This document shows positions 36,487 through 44,229 of a stretch of 64,000 bases of DNA, piece by piece. The DNA is from JBOEGW01 sp050633625 (GTDB taxonomy: Bacteria > Pseudomonadota > Alphaproteobacteria > Rhodobacterales > Rhodobacteraceae). Location: NCBI GenBank assembly GCA_050633625.1, contig JBOEGW010000011.1, positions 124,001 to 188,000 of the forward strand. Reading direction: 5' to 3'. A model generated the notes under the pieces. That model was not told the DNA's origin. It saw only the letters and a program-made list of their open reading frames with translations, and made no database searches. The translations under genes and the position numbers were made by a program. The first letter of the stretch is position 1, and every line of letters starts with the position of its first letter.

Positions 36487-36573
36487 GCCCAGGTGGCGGA
36501 ATTGGTAGACGCGCTAGCTTCAGGTGCTAGTATTGGCAACGATGTGGAGGTTCGAGTCCTCTCCTGGGCACCA
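36487..36573 (+). tRNA. tRNA-Leu (anticodon CAG)
   Basis: An 87-base class II tRNA with an encoded CCA end. The acceptor arm is GCCCAGG / CCTGGGC with A73 then CCA. The anticodon stem CTAGC / GCTAG closes the loop TTCAGGT, with CAG at 36521-36523, which reads CUG. A variable arm of the leucine type and the T-loop GGTTCGAGTCC are present. It is the left boundary of a low-density accessory stretch, and tRNA 3' ends are common integration sites. Confidence 0.97.
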
Positions 36574-36980
36574 AACGCTTTAAATTTCCCCATCAAATTA
36601 GATAGTTAACTCCAAAAGCGCCCCACTTTTGGGGCTGTCTGGGGAAAGTGGGACACTTGTGTTCTGGGATTGGTCTCATTCCCCTGTGCGGGAAGGCGTT
36701 CCCTCATGCTTTGGAGACTATCTTTCAGGCCAGCATGACCCTCACATTTCTCTTAGGACAGAAAGCGTCGAGCGCGATGATCATCCTTTCCGTCTCGAAA
36801 TCCGATTAACTCCACAGCCTTTCGGCTACAGTCTCAACCTGAAATTACAGGCAGTGGGAACCGTAGCATACTATGTGCAGTACCGCCGACCCACTGTCAC
36901 CCATATGTAGGGATTTCGCCTTGATATCGGTCTCTACATCGCTCGACACCGGCATGTAGTGGCCAAACTGTGTGGGTAAA
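36574..36980. other. Gene-poor stretch downstream of tRNA-Leu
   Basis: About 400 bases without a gene I can support. It contains an inverted repeat (CCCACTTT at 36622-36629 and AAAGTGGG at 36645-36652), then a lower-GC region with no ribosome site or familiar protein. It may hold the decayed end of a mobile element integrated at tRNA-Leu, but I see no recognisable integrase and no duplicate of the tRNA 3' end. The promoter of the fic gene should lie near its right end. Confidence 0.4.
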
Positions 36981-37007
36981 GTTCAATAGCGACTCCACTT
37001 ATTGAAC
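36981..37007. repeat. 27-bp inverted repeat, copy 1, upstream of fic
   Basis: The element has arms GTTCAATA and TATTGAAC at its two ends, with an 11-base centre. Its centre is 42 bases from that of copy 2, about four helical turns, which suits cooperative binding of a dimeric regulator on one face of the DNA. Confidence 0.75.
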
Positions 37008-37022
37008 CTTATACGCTAAAAG

Positions 37023-37049
37023 GTTCAATAGCAGAGTCCCGCATTGAAC
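37023..37049. repeat. 27-bp inverted repeat, copy 2, upstream of fic
   Basis: The arms are GTTCAAT and ATTGAAC; the centre differs from copy 1 but has the same length. It ends 12 bases before the fic ATG and touches the weak ribosome site (GAAAG). A protein bound here could block transcription or translation of fic. Confidence 0.75.
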
Positions 37050-37061
37050 GAAAGACAACAC

Positions 37062-38210
37062 ATGGATGCATCACTGTTTGCCAACACAGATAGCGGAACA
37101 TTGGTACCGACGATTGAGGGAATGCAAGCGTTCGTCCCGAACCAATTACCTCCGGGCATAGAGCTTGGAAACATCATCAATGAATTCGGTGAAGCGTCAG
37201 CCGCACTGGGGGGGCTGAGCGAGATTGGCAGCACGATTACCAACCCATATATGGTCATTCGTCCACTCCAAAGAAACGAGGCGCTGAGATCATCCGCCAT
37301 GGAAGGAACCTTTTCGACAGCAGACGATCTAGCCCTGGTCGAAGCCTTGGATGAGACATCAACAAATGACTCGGCCCGCGAAGTTCACAACTACATTCGG
37401 GCCATCGACTTTGCCATCGACCAAATCAAGACGCTACCGATTTCCCACCGCGTCATTCGCGGAATGCATGCGGTTCTCTTGGAACAGGCGACAAAGGTTA
37501 GAGGCAGCAACAAACGCCCCGGAGAATACAAAATCCATCAAAACTGGATTGGGGCATTACAGATTCAAAGGGCAAGATTTGTGCCCCCTCCACCAGTGGA
37601 AGCCCAAGACTGTATGAATGACCTCGAAGCATTCATGAACGCCGACACAGCACCGCTCCCTCCTTTGATCGCAACAGGGCTCAGCCACTACCAGTTCGAA
37701 ACAATCCACCCATTCGGTGATGGAAACGGGCGCGTTGGTCGTATGCTGATAACACTTCAACTCCTTAGCCAAGGGTTGCTCAACAGTCCCTTGCTGTATG
37801 TCAGCCCATTCATCGATGCCAACAAAGATGAGTACATCGATGCCATGTTTGCAGTATCCTCCGAAGGGGACTGGGAACGCTGGTTGCGCTTCTTTCTTAC
37901 GGCGATCAAGGAATCCTGCATTGAGACCACAACGACGATTGGCCGCCTGAATGCACTCCAGGAACGCTATCGTGGTCTTCTTCACGAGAAATCGAAATCG
38001 GTTTCAGCTTTGTCGATTGCAGATCACCTGTTTGAGCGGCCAGTGATTTCAATCACCGATGCATCAAAAATATGTGGCACGAGCTACCAATCGGCAAAGA
38101 AAAACGTAGAGCAACTGGTCCGCTTGGGAATTCTCCAACAGGTTCAAGACTTCGAAAACCCCAAGCTTTTCTGGGCTAAAGAAGTCATCGACATCTCAGA
38201 TGGACGATAG
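37062..38210 (+). CDS. Fic-domain protein (class II, putative AMP-transferase)
   Basis: This 382-residue Fic protein should transfer AMP (or another nucleotide part) to a target protein. The catalytic motif HPFGDGNGRVGR (residues 216-227) is complete. The N-terminal inhibitory helix has the class II signature S-x-x-x-E-G (Ser77, Glu81, Gly82 in RSSAMEGT), so it is probably self-inhibited in cis. The last 70 residues look like a winged helix (ISITDASKICGTSYQSAKKN) and could bind DNA, perhaps the repeats just upstream. A TTG six codons before the ATG is an alternative start inside repeat 2. Base composition is less GC-rich than the neighbours, as expected for an acquired gene. Confidence 0.92.
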   Translation: MDASLFANTDSGTLVPTIEGMQAFVPNQLPPGIELGNIINEFGEASAALGGLSEIGSTITNPYMVIRPLQRNEALRSSAMEGTFSTADDLALVEALDETSTNDSAREVHNYIRAIDFAIDQIKTLPISHRVIRGMHAVLLEQATKVRGSNKRPGEYKIHQNWIGALQIQRARFVPPPPVEAQDCMNDLEAFMNADTAPLPPLIATGLSHYQFETIHPFGDGNGRVGRMLITLQLLSQGLLNSPLLYVSPFIDANKDEYIDAMFAVSSEGDWERWLRFFLTAIKESCIETTTTIGRLNALQERYRGLLHEKSKSVSALSIADHLFERPVISITDASKICGTSYQSAKKNVEQLVRLGILQQVQDFENPKLFWAKEVIDISDGR

Positions 38211-38358
38211 GCTCCAGTTGTCGCCAAGGCTTGGAAATGGGGCCAATTGTCCAAACATAGCTTACTCAGCGTTCCCGCCCGGTGCCAGACATCTTATCAA
38301 TAGCCCGCTCAGCCCTCATCTTCTGTTTCGCTGACTTCAAATTCCGAACGCGCCACTG

Positions 38359-39156
38359 TCAGTTGACCAAATCGGCCCATTCCAGAAGCAGCGCGTCTCG
38401 TGTCAGGTTTCCGGGCGATCCATCTGTTCGTTCCTGCGCTTGCGTCAATCGAGCGAACACCAGCGTCCTGTCGCCGTTTCTGGCCCATCCAACGAACCAC
38501 CCCCAACCGCGCGCATAGTCAAAAGAGCGATCCGCCCTTCGCGGATAGGCCGCTCCGGTCTTGCCGAAGAGTGTCCAATCGCCGACCTCCCGGTCTTCCA
38601 TAATAGCGCGGGTGGTCCGCATCGCTTCGGGCGACACTGGCAGCGCATCGTTGACCAGAGCGCGCAGAAAGGCGACTTGTTCGCGCGGAGAAACCAACAG
38701 CGACGATGCAATCCAAGCGCGCTCAAGCCCATTGTCAAAGCCCGGATCTCCGGAAAAGTCGGCGTTTCCGTAATGGAAGTCCCGCGCGTATTGTGTCAGC
38801 GCGCTTTGCCCCATCACATGGGTGATCCGTTGAGAGTACCACAGGACCGAATACCGCAACCAATTCACCGGATCGGTGTCCCTTGTCCAATTGGCGCCGC
38901 CCCAGTCTGGATCATTCGCGCGATAGGCCATCACCGGGCGGCTTTCATCCACCAAAATTCCGGCGTCATAGCCCATAACGGCTAATGGCACCTTGAAGGT
39001 TGAGGCTGGCGTGACCCGAGCGCCGCAATCGCCCTCCTCAAGCAACACCGCCCCTGTTTGCGCATCAGCCACCAACGTGCAAATCGTATCGGCCTTTGCG
39101 GGGAGAGCCGATATCAGCGACCAGAAGAAAACAGCAAAAATGAGAGCGTTACGCAT
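38359..39156 (-). CDS. Class D (OXA-type) beta-lactamase
   Basis: This 265-residue periplasmic serine beta-lactamase has a signal peptide (MRNALIFAVFFWSLISALPAKA). Class D motifs are in order: STFK (52-55; nucleophile Ser52, carboxylatable Lys55), S-V-L at 103-105, YGN (129-131), Trp148 in the omega-loop region, and KTG (199-201). SVL in place of the usual S-x-V is a small deviation. A TTG six codons upstream is unlikely because GGAGAT precedes the ATG at 39156. No integron or insertion sequence is visible next to it, so it is probably a resident or long-held chromosomal gene; the spectrum cannot be told. Bases 38211-38358 hold no clear gene. Confidence 0.92.
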   Translation of the reverse strand: MRNALIFAVFFWSLISALPAKADTICTLVADAQTGAVLLEEGDCGARVTPASTFKVPLAVMGYDAGILVDESRPVMAYRANDPDWGGANWTRDTDPVNWLRYSVLWYSQRITHVMGQSALTQYARDFHYGNADFSGDPGFDNGLERAWIASSLLVSPREQVAFLRALVNDALPVSPEAMRTTRAIMEDREVGDWTLFGKTGAAYPRRADRSFDYARGWGWFVGWARNGDRTLVFARLTQAQERTDGSPGNLTRDALLLEWADLVN

Positions 39157-39269
39157 GATCCATCTCCAATCCAACTTCGCGCCGTGCGATCCCAGAAAAC
39201 AGCCGTCAAACGCGCGTCAGTATCACTAAAGTTAACGGGGCGAGCCTTGTATTAACTCATTGAAAACAC

Positions 39270-39297
39270 ACAAGAGTTCACAGCTGTGAACTCTTGT
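39270..39297. repeat. Perfect 28-bp palindrome between purU and the beta-lactamase gene
   Basis: The two 14-base halves (ACAAGAGTTCACAG and its exact complement) meet without a spacer. As RNA it would form a 12-bp stem with an AGCT loop. It starts 12 bases after the purU stop on the minus strand and is followed there by GTGTTTTC, so it may be a purU terminator; the alternative is an operator for the beta-lactamase gene, whose start is 114 bases downstream. Confidence 0.85.
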
Positions 39298-39308
39298 ACC
39301 GACGTCAC

Positions 39309-40193
39309 CTAGCCCATTCGCTCAGACGCATATCCGCCCGGACTTGCCGGGAAGACAACAGTCTTGTTGCCGTTCAAAAATACCCGGTGGTGAATATGAG
39401 CATGGATCGCGCGCGCGAAAACCTGCGCCTCAACATCACGCCCCAACGACACGTAATCCGCTGGGCTTTGCGCGTGGGTAATGCGCACGATATCCTGCTC
39501 AATAATCGGTCCCTCGTCCAAATCCGCCGTCACATAATGAGCCGTTGCGCCGATCAGTTTCACGCCCCGCTCAAACGCCTGTTTGTACGGGTTCGCGCCT
39601 TTGAAAGACGGCAGGAAGGAATGGTGAATATTGATGATCCGTCCCGACATTTTTTGACACATCTCATCCGAGAGGATTTGCATATACCGGGCCAGAACGA
39701 TCAATTCCGCGCCAGTATCAGCAACCACTTTCATGATCTGCGCTTCGGCTTCGGGTTTGTTTTCCTTGGTCACTGGAATGCAGTGAAACGGGATATCATG
39801 GTTCACGACGACCTTCTGATAATCCATGTGGTTGGACACAACCGCGACAATATCAATCGGCAAAGCGCCAATCCGCCAGCGATACAAAAGGTCGTTCAAA
39901 CAATGGCCAAACCGGCTGACCATGATCACGACTTTCATTTTCTCGGCCTCGTCATGAAACGCGAAATCCATCGAAAAATCGGCCGCCACGGCGTTGAATT
40001 TTTCCTCAAGCGCCTCTTGCGAAATCCCTTCTTGCGACACGAAACTCACCCGCATGAAAAACTGCCCGGTTTGCGGGCTGTCAAACTGCGCGGAGTCCGT
40101 GATGTTGCAACCGCTGTCAGCCAGAAAATTCGCAATCGCCGCGACAATGCCGCGCGTTGAAGGGCAAGTCACCGTAAGGGCATAAGTGGACAT
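39309..40193 (-). CDS. purU: Formyltetrahydrofolate deformylase
   Basis: This enzyme hydrolyses 10-formyl-tetrahydrofolate to formate and tetrahydrofolate, balancing one-carbon units or feeding formate to PurT. It has 294 residues from the ATG at 40193. An N-terminal ACT domain (ALTVTCPSTRGIVAAIANFL) is followed by the formyltransferase-fold catalytic domain with the conserved Asn/His/Asp region (HHSFLPSFKGANPY, GATAHYVTADLDEGPII). The 22 codons upstream of 40193 do not resemble the family. Confidence 0.95.
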   Translation of the reverse strand: MSTYALTVTCPSTRGIVAAIANFLADSGCNITDSAQFDSPQTGQFFMRVSFVSQEGISQEALEEKFNAVAADFSMDFAFHDEAEKMKVVIMVSRFGHCLNDLLYRWRIGALPIDIVAVVSNHMDYQKVVVNHDIPFHCIPVTKENKPEAEAQIMKVVADTGAELIVLARYMQILSDEMCQKMSGRIINIHHSFLPSFKGANPYKQAFERGVKLIGATAHYVTADLDEGPIIEQDIVRITHAQSPADYVSLGRDVEAQVFARAIHAHIHHRVFLNGNKTVVFPASPGGYASERMG

Positions 40194-40277
40194 AGCGCGG
40201 ATCCTTTTCCTGGCGCGAACAATACAAACGTGGATGCCAAACAGATCGACCATGTTCAAGCGGTCATCAGCGAATTC

Positions 40278-41039
40278 TCACGAAACCTCAATAAACGACA
40301 CGCCACCCGGCGCAATATGAGCCGCCGTTAAACGACCTGTTGCATAGGCGCCGGTATCAATCGCGATGCGCCCCTGCGAAGCTTTGGCCGCGTCCACAAT
40401 CGTATGACCATGCACGATCCAAACCCCGTCCTCGCGCGCCACTGCCTCAAAATCCGGATGCCCCCAAATCAAGGTGCGCGCCGATTGATCCGCCAAGGGC
40501 GCGCGCGGGTCCGCCCCCGCATGAACCACAGCAACATTGCCGCTCTGCCACATAAGCGGCCGATCACGCAGCCAAGCGATCATGTCTGGTCCCATTGCCT
40601 CGACAAGCCCGTTTGCCGCATCCACCAATCCCGAAGTGCCCCCATAGCGAACCCCAAAACTCGCAAGCGTTTGCAAACCACCAAAACGCAGCCAACGCGG
40701 GCCTTTTCCGGCAGGATCCCCCAAGAAATCCAACAGCATTTTCTCGTGATTACCCAACAAGCACACGAAATCCGCACCGCGCGCCGTACTCAGCTCCATA
40801 AGCTGCGCCAGAACCTCGCGGGACTTTTCGCCACGATCCACATAATCCCCCACACAGACCACCGGCACGTCCGGATGCACCGCGTCTATGCGCGTCAAAA
40901 CATCCGCCAAAGCCGTGGCGCAACCATGTATGTCGCCTATCGCCACAAACGGCGCATCCGGCGCGATAGGGGCCTCAAACACCCCCTCATCGGGCTTTTG
41001 TTTCGCCCCAAAAAGAGAGGTCAGAAATCGCATGATCAT
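40278..41039 (-). CDS. Metallophosphatase (serine/threonine phosphatase type)
   Basis: This 253-residue calcineurin-like phosphoesterase has the three metal-binding blocks GDIHGC, GDYVDRG and GNHE, with VHAGADPRAPL and WGHPDF/VHGHT further on. This order fits the bacterial PrpA/ApaH-like serine/threonine phosphatase family. The start may be 41039 or the Met two codons downstream (41033). It is divergent from a small unknown gene. Confidence 0.88.
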   Translation of the reverse strand: MIMRFLTSLFGAKQKPDEGVFEAPIAPDAPFVAIGDIHGCATALADVLTRIDAVHPDVPVVCVGDYVDRGEKSREVLAQLMELSTARGADFVCLLGNHEKMLLDFLGDPAGKGPRWLRFGGLQTLASFGVRYGGTSGLVDAANGLVEAMGPDMIAWLRDRPLMWQSGNVAVVHAGADPRAPLADQSARTLIWGHPDFEAVAREDGVWIVHGHTIVDAAKASQGRIAIDTGAYATGRLTAAHIAPGGVSFIEVS

Positions 41040-41115
41040 CCTATTCCACGCCAAAATTTTTAATCCGCGAAAACTGCGGTTTACTGAACCTACTGCCTTA
41101 CGTCAGAATAAACGA

Positions 41116-41448
41116 ATGGAAAACCCAGCCGAAATCGAAACGATCCGCGCCAAACTGGCCGATGAAATCAAGGCCTTCGATCCGGCCACCCATCGCCACA
41201 AAATCAGCGATTGGAACGCGGCCTTATTGGCCGATTTTCAGGCGGCCCTGATTGACCCGACATTGATTGAGGTGAACTTGCCCGGCGGCGTGAGCGACTT
41301 TGCCTATGCCGTCACCCGAAGCAACGGCGCCTACAGGGTGATCTACCTGCCTTGGATCGAGCTGTTTTCTCTCGCAGTCGAAAGCAAGTTTGGCCCGCTC
41401 GACATCAACGTCCACGGCGATGCAATCGGCTGTTTCTCCTCGGTCTAA
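41116..41448 (+). CDS. Small conserved hypothetical protein
   Basis: I do not recognise this 110-residue soluble protein. It starts MENPAEIETIRAKLADEI with a charged helix and continues as a mixed alpha/beta domain (TLIEVNLPGGVSDFAYAVT, then YRVIYLPWIELFSLAVES). It has no signal peptide or membrane segment. The weak AATAAACGA context before the ATG leaves the start uncertain; the frame is open upstream but overlaps the divergent phosphatase. Its 3' end overlaps that of convergent copA by four bases. Confidence 0.7.
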   Translation: MENPAEIETIRAKLADEIKAFDPATHRHKISDWNAALLADFQAALIDPTLIEVNLPGGVSDFAYAVTRSNGAYRVIYLPWIELFSLAVESKFGPLDINVHGDAIGCFSSV

Positions 41449-43880
41449 ACCGAAACATAGCGCAATCGAAGCGCGTTGCTCAGCACGAAGACCGACGACA
41501 TCGCCATGGCGAACGCCCCCAGCATCGGGGACAACAAGACCCCGGCCACAGGATAGAACAGACCCGCCGCAACCGGGATCAGCACTATGTTGTAGGCGAA
41601 CGCCCAGAACAGATTTTGCCTTATGTTGCGCAAGGTTGCCTGAGAGAGACCAATCGCCGTCACAACCCCGGAAATATCGCCCGAGACCAAAACAACATCC
41701 GCGGCCCCAATCGCAACATCGGTGCCTGTACCAATGGCGATTCCGACATCCGCCCCCGCCAAAGCGGGCGCATCATTGATCCCGTCCCCGACAAACGCGA
41801 CATGCCCCTCCTCGGCTTGAAGCGCTTCAATCGCTTTGATTTTCGCGCGCGGCAAAAGCTCGGCCCGCACGTCCTCGATTCCCAAAGCCGTCGCAATCGC
41901 GAGCGCCGTTTCGCGCGTGTCTCCGGTCAGCATCACGGTTTTCACGCCATGCCTGTGAAGCGCCTTGATCGCGCCGGGCGCATTGAACTTGATGGGGTCT
42001 TGCACAGCGAACACCGCGCTGACAACGCCTTCAATCGCCACGAAAACCGGCGTTTTCCCCGCCTTCGCAAAGGACTCGGCCTTTGCTTGGAACGCGCCAA
42101 GAGGCAGGTCTTCGCGCGCCATCATGCGCGCCGCGCCAACCAAAATCTCCGCCCCATTCACCTCGGCTTTGACCCCAAATCCAGCAACAGCTCGCAGGTT
42201 GGACGGGCTTGGCAAAGTGAGGCCCCTTCTCAAAGCTTCGTCCACCACGGCGCGGGCAATCGGGTGTTCACTTTGGCTTTCAACGCCTGCCACAATAGCC
42301 AGGATCGTATCCGCATCGCGCCCGTCCAAGACCTCAAAATCGGTCAAGGTCGGCGCACCTTTGGTCAGGGTTCCGGTCTTGTCAAAGGCGATGGTTTTGA
42401 CGCTGGCGAGGGATTGAAGCGCCGCGCCTTGACGGAACAAGACCCCCATTTCAGCCGCGCGCCCAGTGCCAACCATGATCGAGGTCGGCGTTGCCAGACC
42501 CATCGCGCAGGGACATGCAATGATCAGCACCGCAACCCCCGCCACAAGCGCAAAGGGCAAAGCCGGCTCGGGACCAAACATCAACCAAACTGCCACCGTA
42601 AGGAGCGCAATGCCCATCACCACCGGCACGAAAACGGCGGTGATTTTATCGACCAACGACTGAATAGGGAGCTTGTCACTTTGCGCCTGATCGACGAGGC
42701 GGATGATCTGCGCCAGCATCGTGTCGGCACCAACACGCAAGGCACGGGCACGCAACGCCCCTTCCCCATTGAGCGTCCCGGCGATCACCTCGTCACCCTT
42801 GGATTTTTCGAGCGGCACGGCCTCGCCGGTGATCATCGCCTCATTGACGAAACTTGTGCCCTCAATCACCTCTGCATCCACCGCAATCGAGGTGCCGGGG
42901 CGCACGACGATAACATCCCCTATGCGGATTTGGTCGAGGGGCAGGTCAACTTGCCGCCCGTCACGCTCGACAATCGCCGTAGCAGGGGCCAGCGCCGTGA
43001 GCGCGCGAATTGCTTCCCCGGTGCGCCCCTTTGCGCGGGCTTCCATGAAGCGGCCAAACAAGAGGAGAGTGATGATGACGGCGGCGCTTTCGAAATAGAC
43101 GTTTGCCGTGTTGGGTGGGAAAATATGCGGCGTGAACACAGCCAGTGTTGAATAGAAGAACGCGGCCAATGTGCCGACCGAAACGAGTGAGTTCATATCC
43201 GGTGTGCCGCGAAAAAGCTGGGGAAGGCCCTTTGAGAAGAACCGTCGCCCCGGCACAAGAAGGATCAAAAGCGTGAGCGCGAACTCGGCAATATGAAGCT
43301 GTTCAAGGCCGATGACCGCGTTCAGCCAATGGTGAAACCGTGGCACCAAATGGCCGCCCATTTCGGCGGCAAAAATTGGCAGGGTCAAGACAGCAGATAA
43401 CAACGTGAGGCGGCCAAGATCGCGCGCGGCTTTGGCTTTGCGGGCGTCCAGATCGAGGTGTGCGCCGGTTATAAGTTCGGCGCCGTACCCCGTTGTGGTG
43501 AGCGCCTTTGTGATGTCAGAGACGGCGATGGCACCGGCGGCAAAGGTTATGGTGGCGCGCTCGGTCGTGAGGTTCAGGCGCAAGTCCAAAACGCCCGTCA
43601 GCGCGCGCAAGACCCGTTCGATTTGGGCGGCGGCACCGGCATCGGGCAGCGCCTCAAACTGCACTTCGATTTGGTCAGTAACGACAGGGTATCCGGCCTG
43701 CGCGAGCGCTTGGGCGGCCTCAATACCTTGGGGCGCTTGATTGATTTGGAACGCTGCCTTTTCGCCTGCCAAATTGACGGAGGATTTGGTCACGAAGGGG
43801 AGGGCATCGAGCGCCTTTTCCACGCGCCCAACACAGGCAGCGCAGCTCATTCCGTCGACTTGAAATGTCACCTCGGCCAT
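41445..43880 (-). CDS. copA: Copper-translocating P1B-type ATPase
   Basis: This 811-residue P-type ATPase exports Cu(I). An N-terminal heavy-metal domain carries GMSCAAC; a second, degenerate HMA-like repeat follows without a CxxC. The core has eight helices with the metal-site motif CPC (IACPCAMGLATP), phosphorylation motif DKTGTLTKG, TGE (ITGEAVP), the SEHPIA nucleotide motif and GDGINDAPAL. The start has AAGGAG upstream. It is divergent from a CopZ-like chaperone gene, and a metal-responsive promoter candidate precedes it. Confidence 0.96.
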   Translation of the reverse strand: MAEVTFQVDGMSCAACVGRVEKALDALPFVTKSSVNLAGEKAAFQINQAPQGIEAAQALAQAGYPVVTDQIEVQFEALPDAGAAAQIERVLRALTGVLDLRLNLTTERATITFAAGAIAVSDITKALTTTGYGAELITGAHLDLDARKAKAARDLGRLTLLSAVLTLPIFAAEMGGHLVPRFHHWLNAVIGLEQLHIAEFALTLLILLVPGRRFFSKGLPQLFRGTPDMNSLVSVGTLAAFFYSTLAVFTPHIFPPNTANVYFESAAVIITLLLFGRFMEARAKGRTGEAIRALTALAPATAIVERDGRQVDLPLDQIRIGDVIVVRPGTSIAVDAEVIEGTSFVNEAMITGEAVPLEKSKGDEVIAGTLNGEGALRARALRVGADTMLAQIIRLVDQAQSDKLPIQSLVDKITAVFVPVVMGIALLTVAVWLMFGPEPALPFALVAGVAVLIIACPCAMGLATPTSIMVGTGRAAEMGVLFRQGAALQSLASVKTIAFDKTGTLTKGAPTLTDFEVLDGRDADTILAIVAGVESQSEHPIARAVVDEALRRGLTLPSPSNLRAVAGFGVKAEVNGAEILVGAARMMAREDLPLGAFQAKAESFAKAGKTPVFVAIEGVVSAVFAVQDPIKFNAPGAIKALHRHGVKTVMLTGDTRETALAIATALGIEDVRAELLPRAKIKAIEALQAEEGHVAFVGDGINDAPALAGADVGIAIGTGTDVAIGAADVVLVSGDISGVVTAIGLSQATLRNIRQNLFWAFAYNIVLIPVAAGLFYPVAGVLLSPMLGAFAMAMSSVFVLSNALRLRYVSV

Positions 43881-43899
43881 ACTTTGCTCCTTCGTCGGC

Positions 43900-43930
43900 T
43901 AGATAGAGGCCCGTGGCGCGGGAAGGTCAA
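43900..43930 (-). promoter_or_regulatory. Candidate MerR/CueR-type promoter of copA
   Basis: On the minus strand TTGACC (43930-43925) and TATCTA (43905-43900) are separated by 19 bases, the over-long spacer typical of MerR-family promoters. TTGACCTTCC matches the left half of known CueR operators; the right half is poorly conserved (only CCCG/CGGG is symmetric). No cueR gene is in the window. Confidence 0.4.
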
Positions 43931-44019
43931 GCCTTGGCGTGGCGGCGTGACCCTGTGAATTTGTGTTGACCTGATCGGCGCGCGCTCCTAGCTCAGAGAG
44001 AACAACCATGAGGGCGACC

Positions 44020-44217
44020 ATGCGAATTTTGATCCCGGATATGACGTGTGACCATTGCAAAGCCAAAATTGAGGATGCTGTCTTGGATCTCGATGAAGGT
44101 GCAGCGGTCCGTTTTGATATGGGGGCGCGACAAATTGAGGTGGAGACTGTGCTGGATCACAACACCGTGATCGGCGCGATCAACGACGCTGGATATGACG
44201 CGACTGTGCAGGATTAG
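44020..44217 (+). CDS. CopZ-like heavy-metal-associated copper chaperone
   Basis: This 65-residue HMA-domain protein binds Cu(I) through the MTCDHC motif near the N-terminus and should hand copper to CopA, its divergent neighbour. The chosen start has GAGGG five bases upstream; an ATG four codons earlier (44008) is equally open. The domain fills the whole protein (fold beta-alpha-beta-beta-alpha-beta; ending NDAGYDATVQD). The KdtA-like gene follows after 12 bases on the same strand. Confidence 0.9.
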   Translation: MRILIPDMTCDHCKAKIEDAVLDLDEGAAVRFDMGARQIEVETVLDHNTVIGAINDAGYDATVQD

Positions 44218-44229
44218 AGACTGAATAGG

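Noticed and set aside
36405..36596. Small minus-strand open frame over tRNA-Leu
   Set aside because: It is read through the tRNA gene itself; this kind of false protein is a known annotation artefact.
36629..36910. 93-codon open frame downstream of tRNA-Leu
   Set aside because: It needs a TTG start, has no ribosome site, and its product resembles nothing I know. The stretch may be a decayed element, but I cannot support a gene.
41352..43151. 599-codon open frame antisense to copA
   Set aside because: It mirrors the copA codon bias; no ribosome site and no recognisable domain.
43966..43994. A sigma-70-like promoter (TTGACC ... TAGCTC) for the CopZ-like gene
   Set aside because: The -35 is good and the spacer is 17 bases, but the -10 is poor, so I do not list it as a feature.
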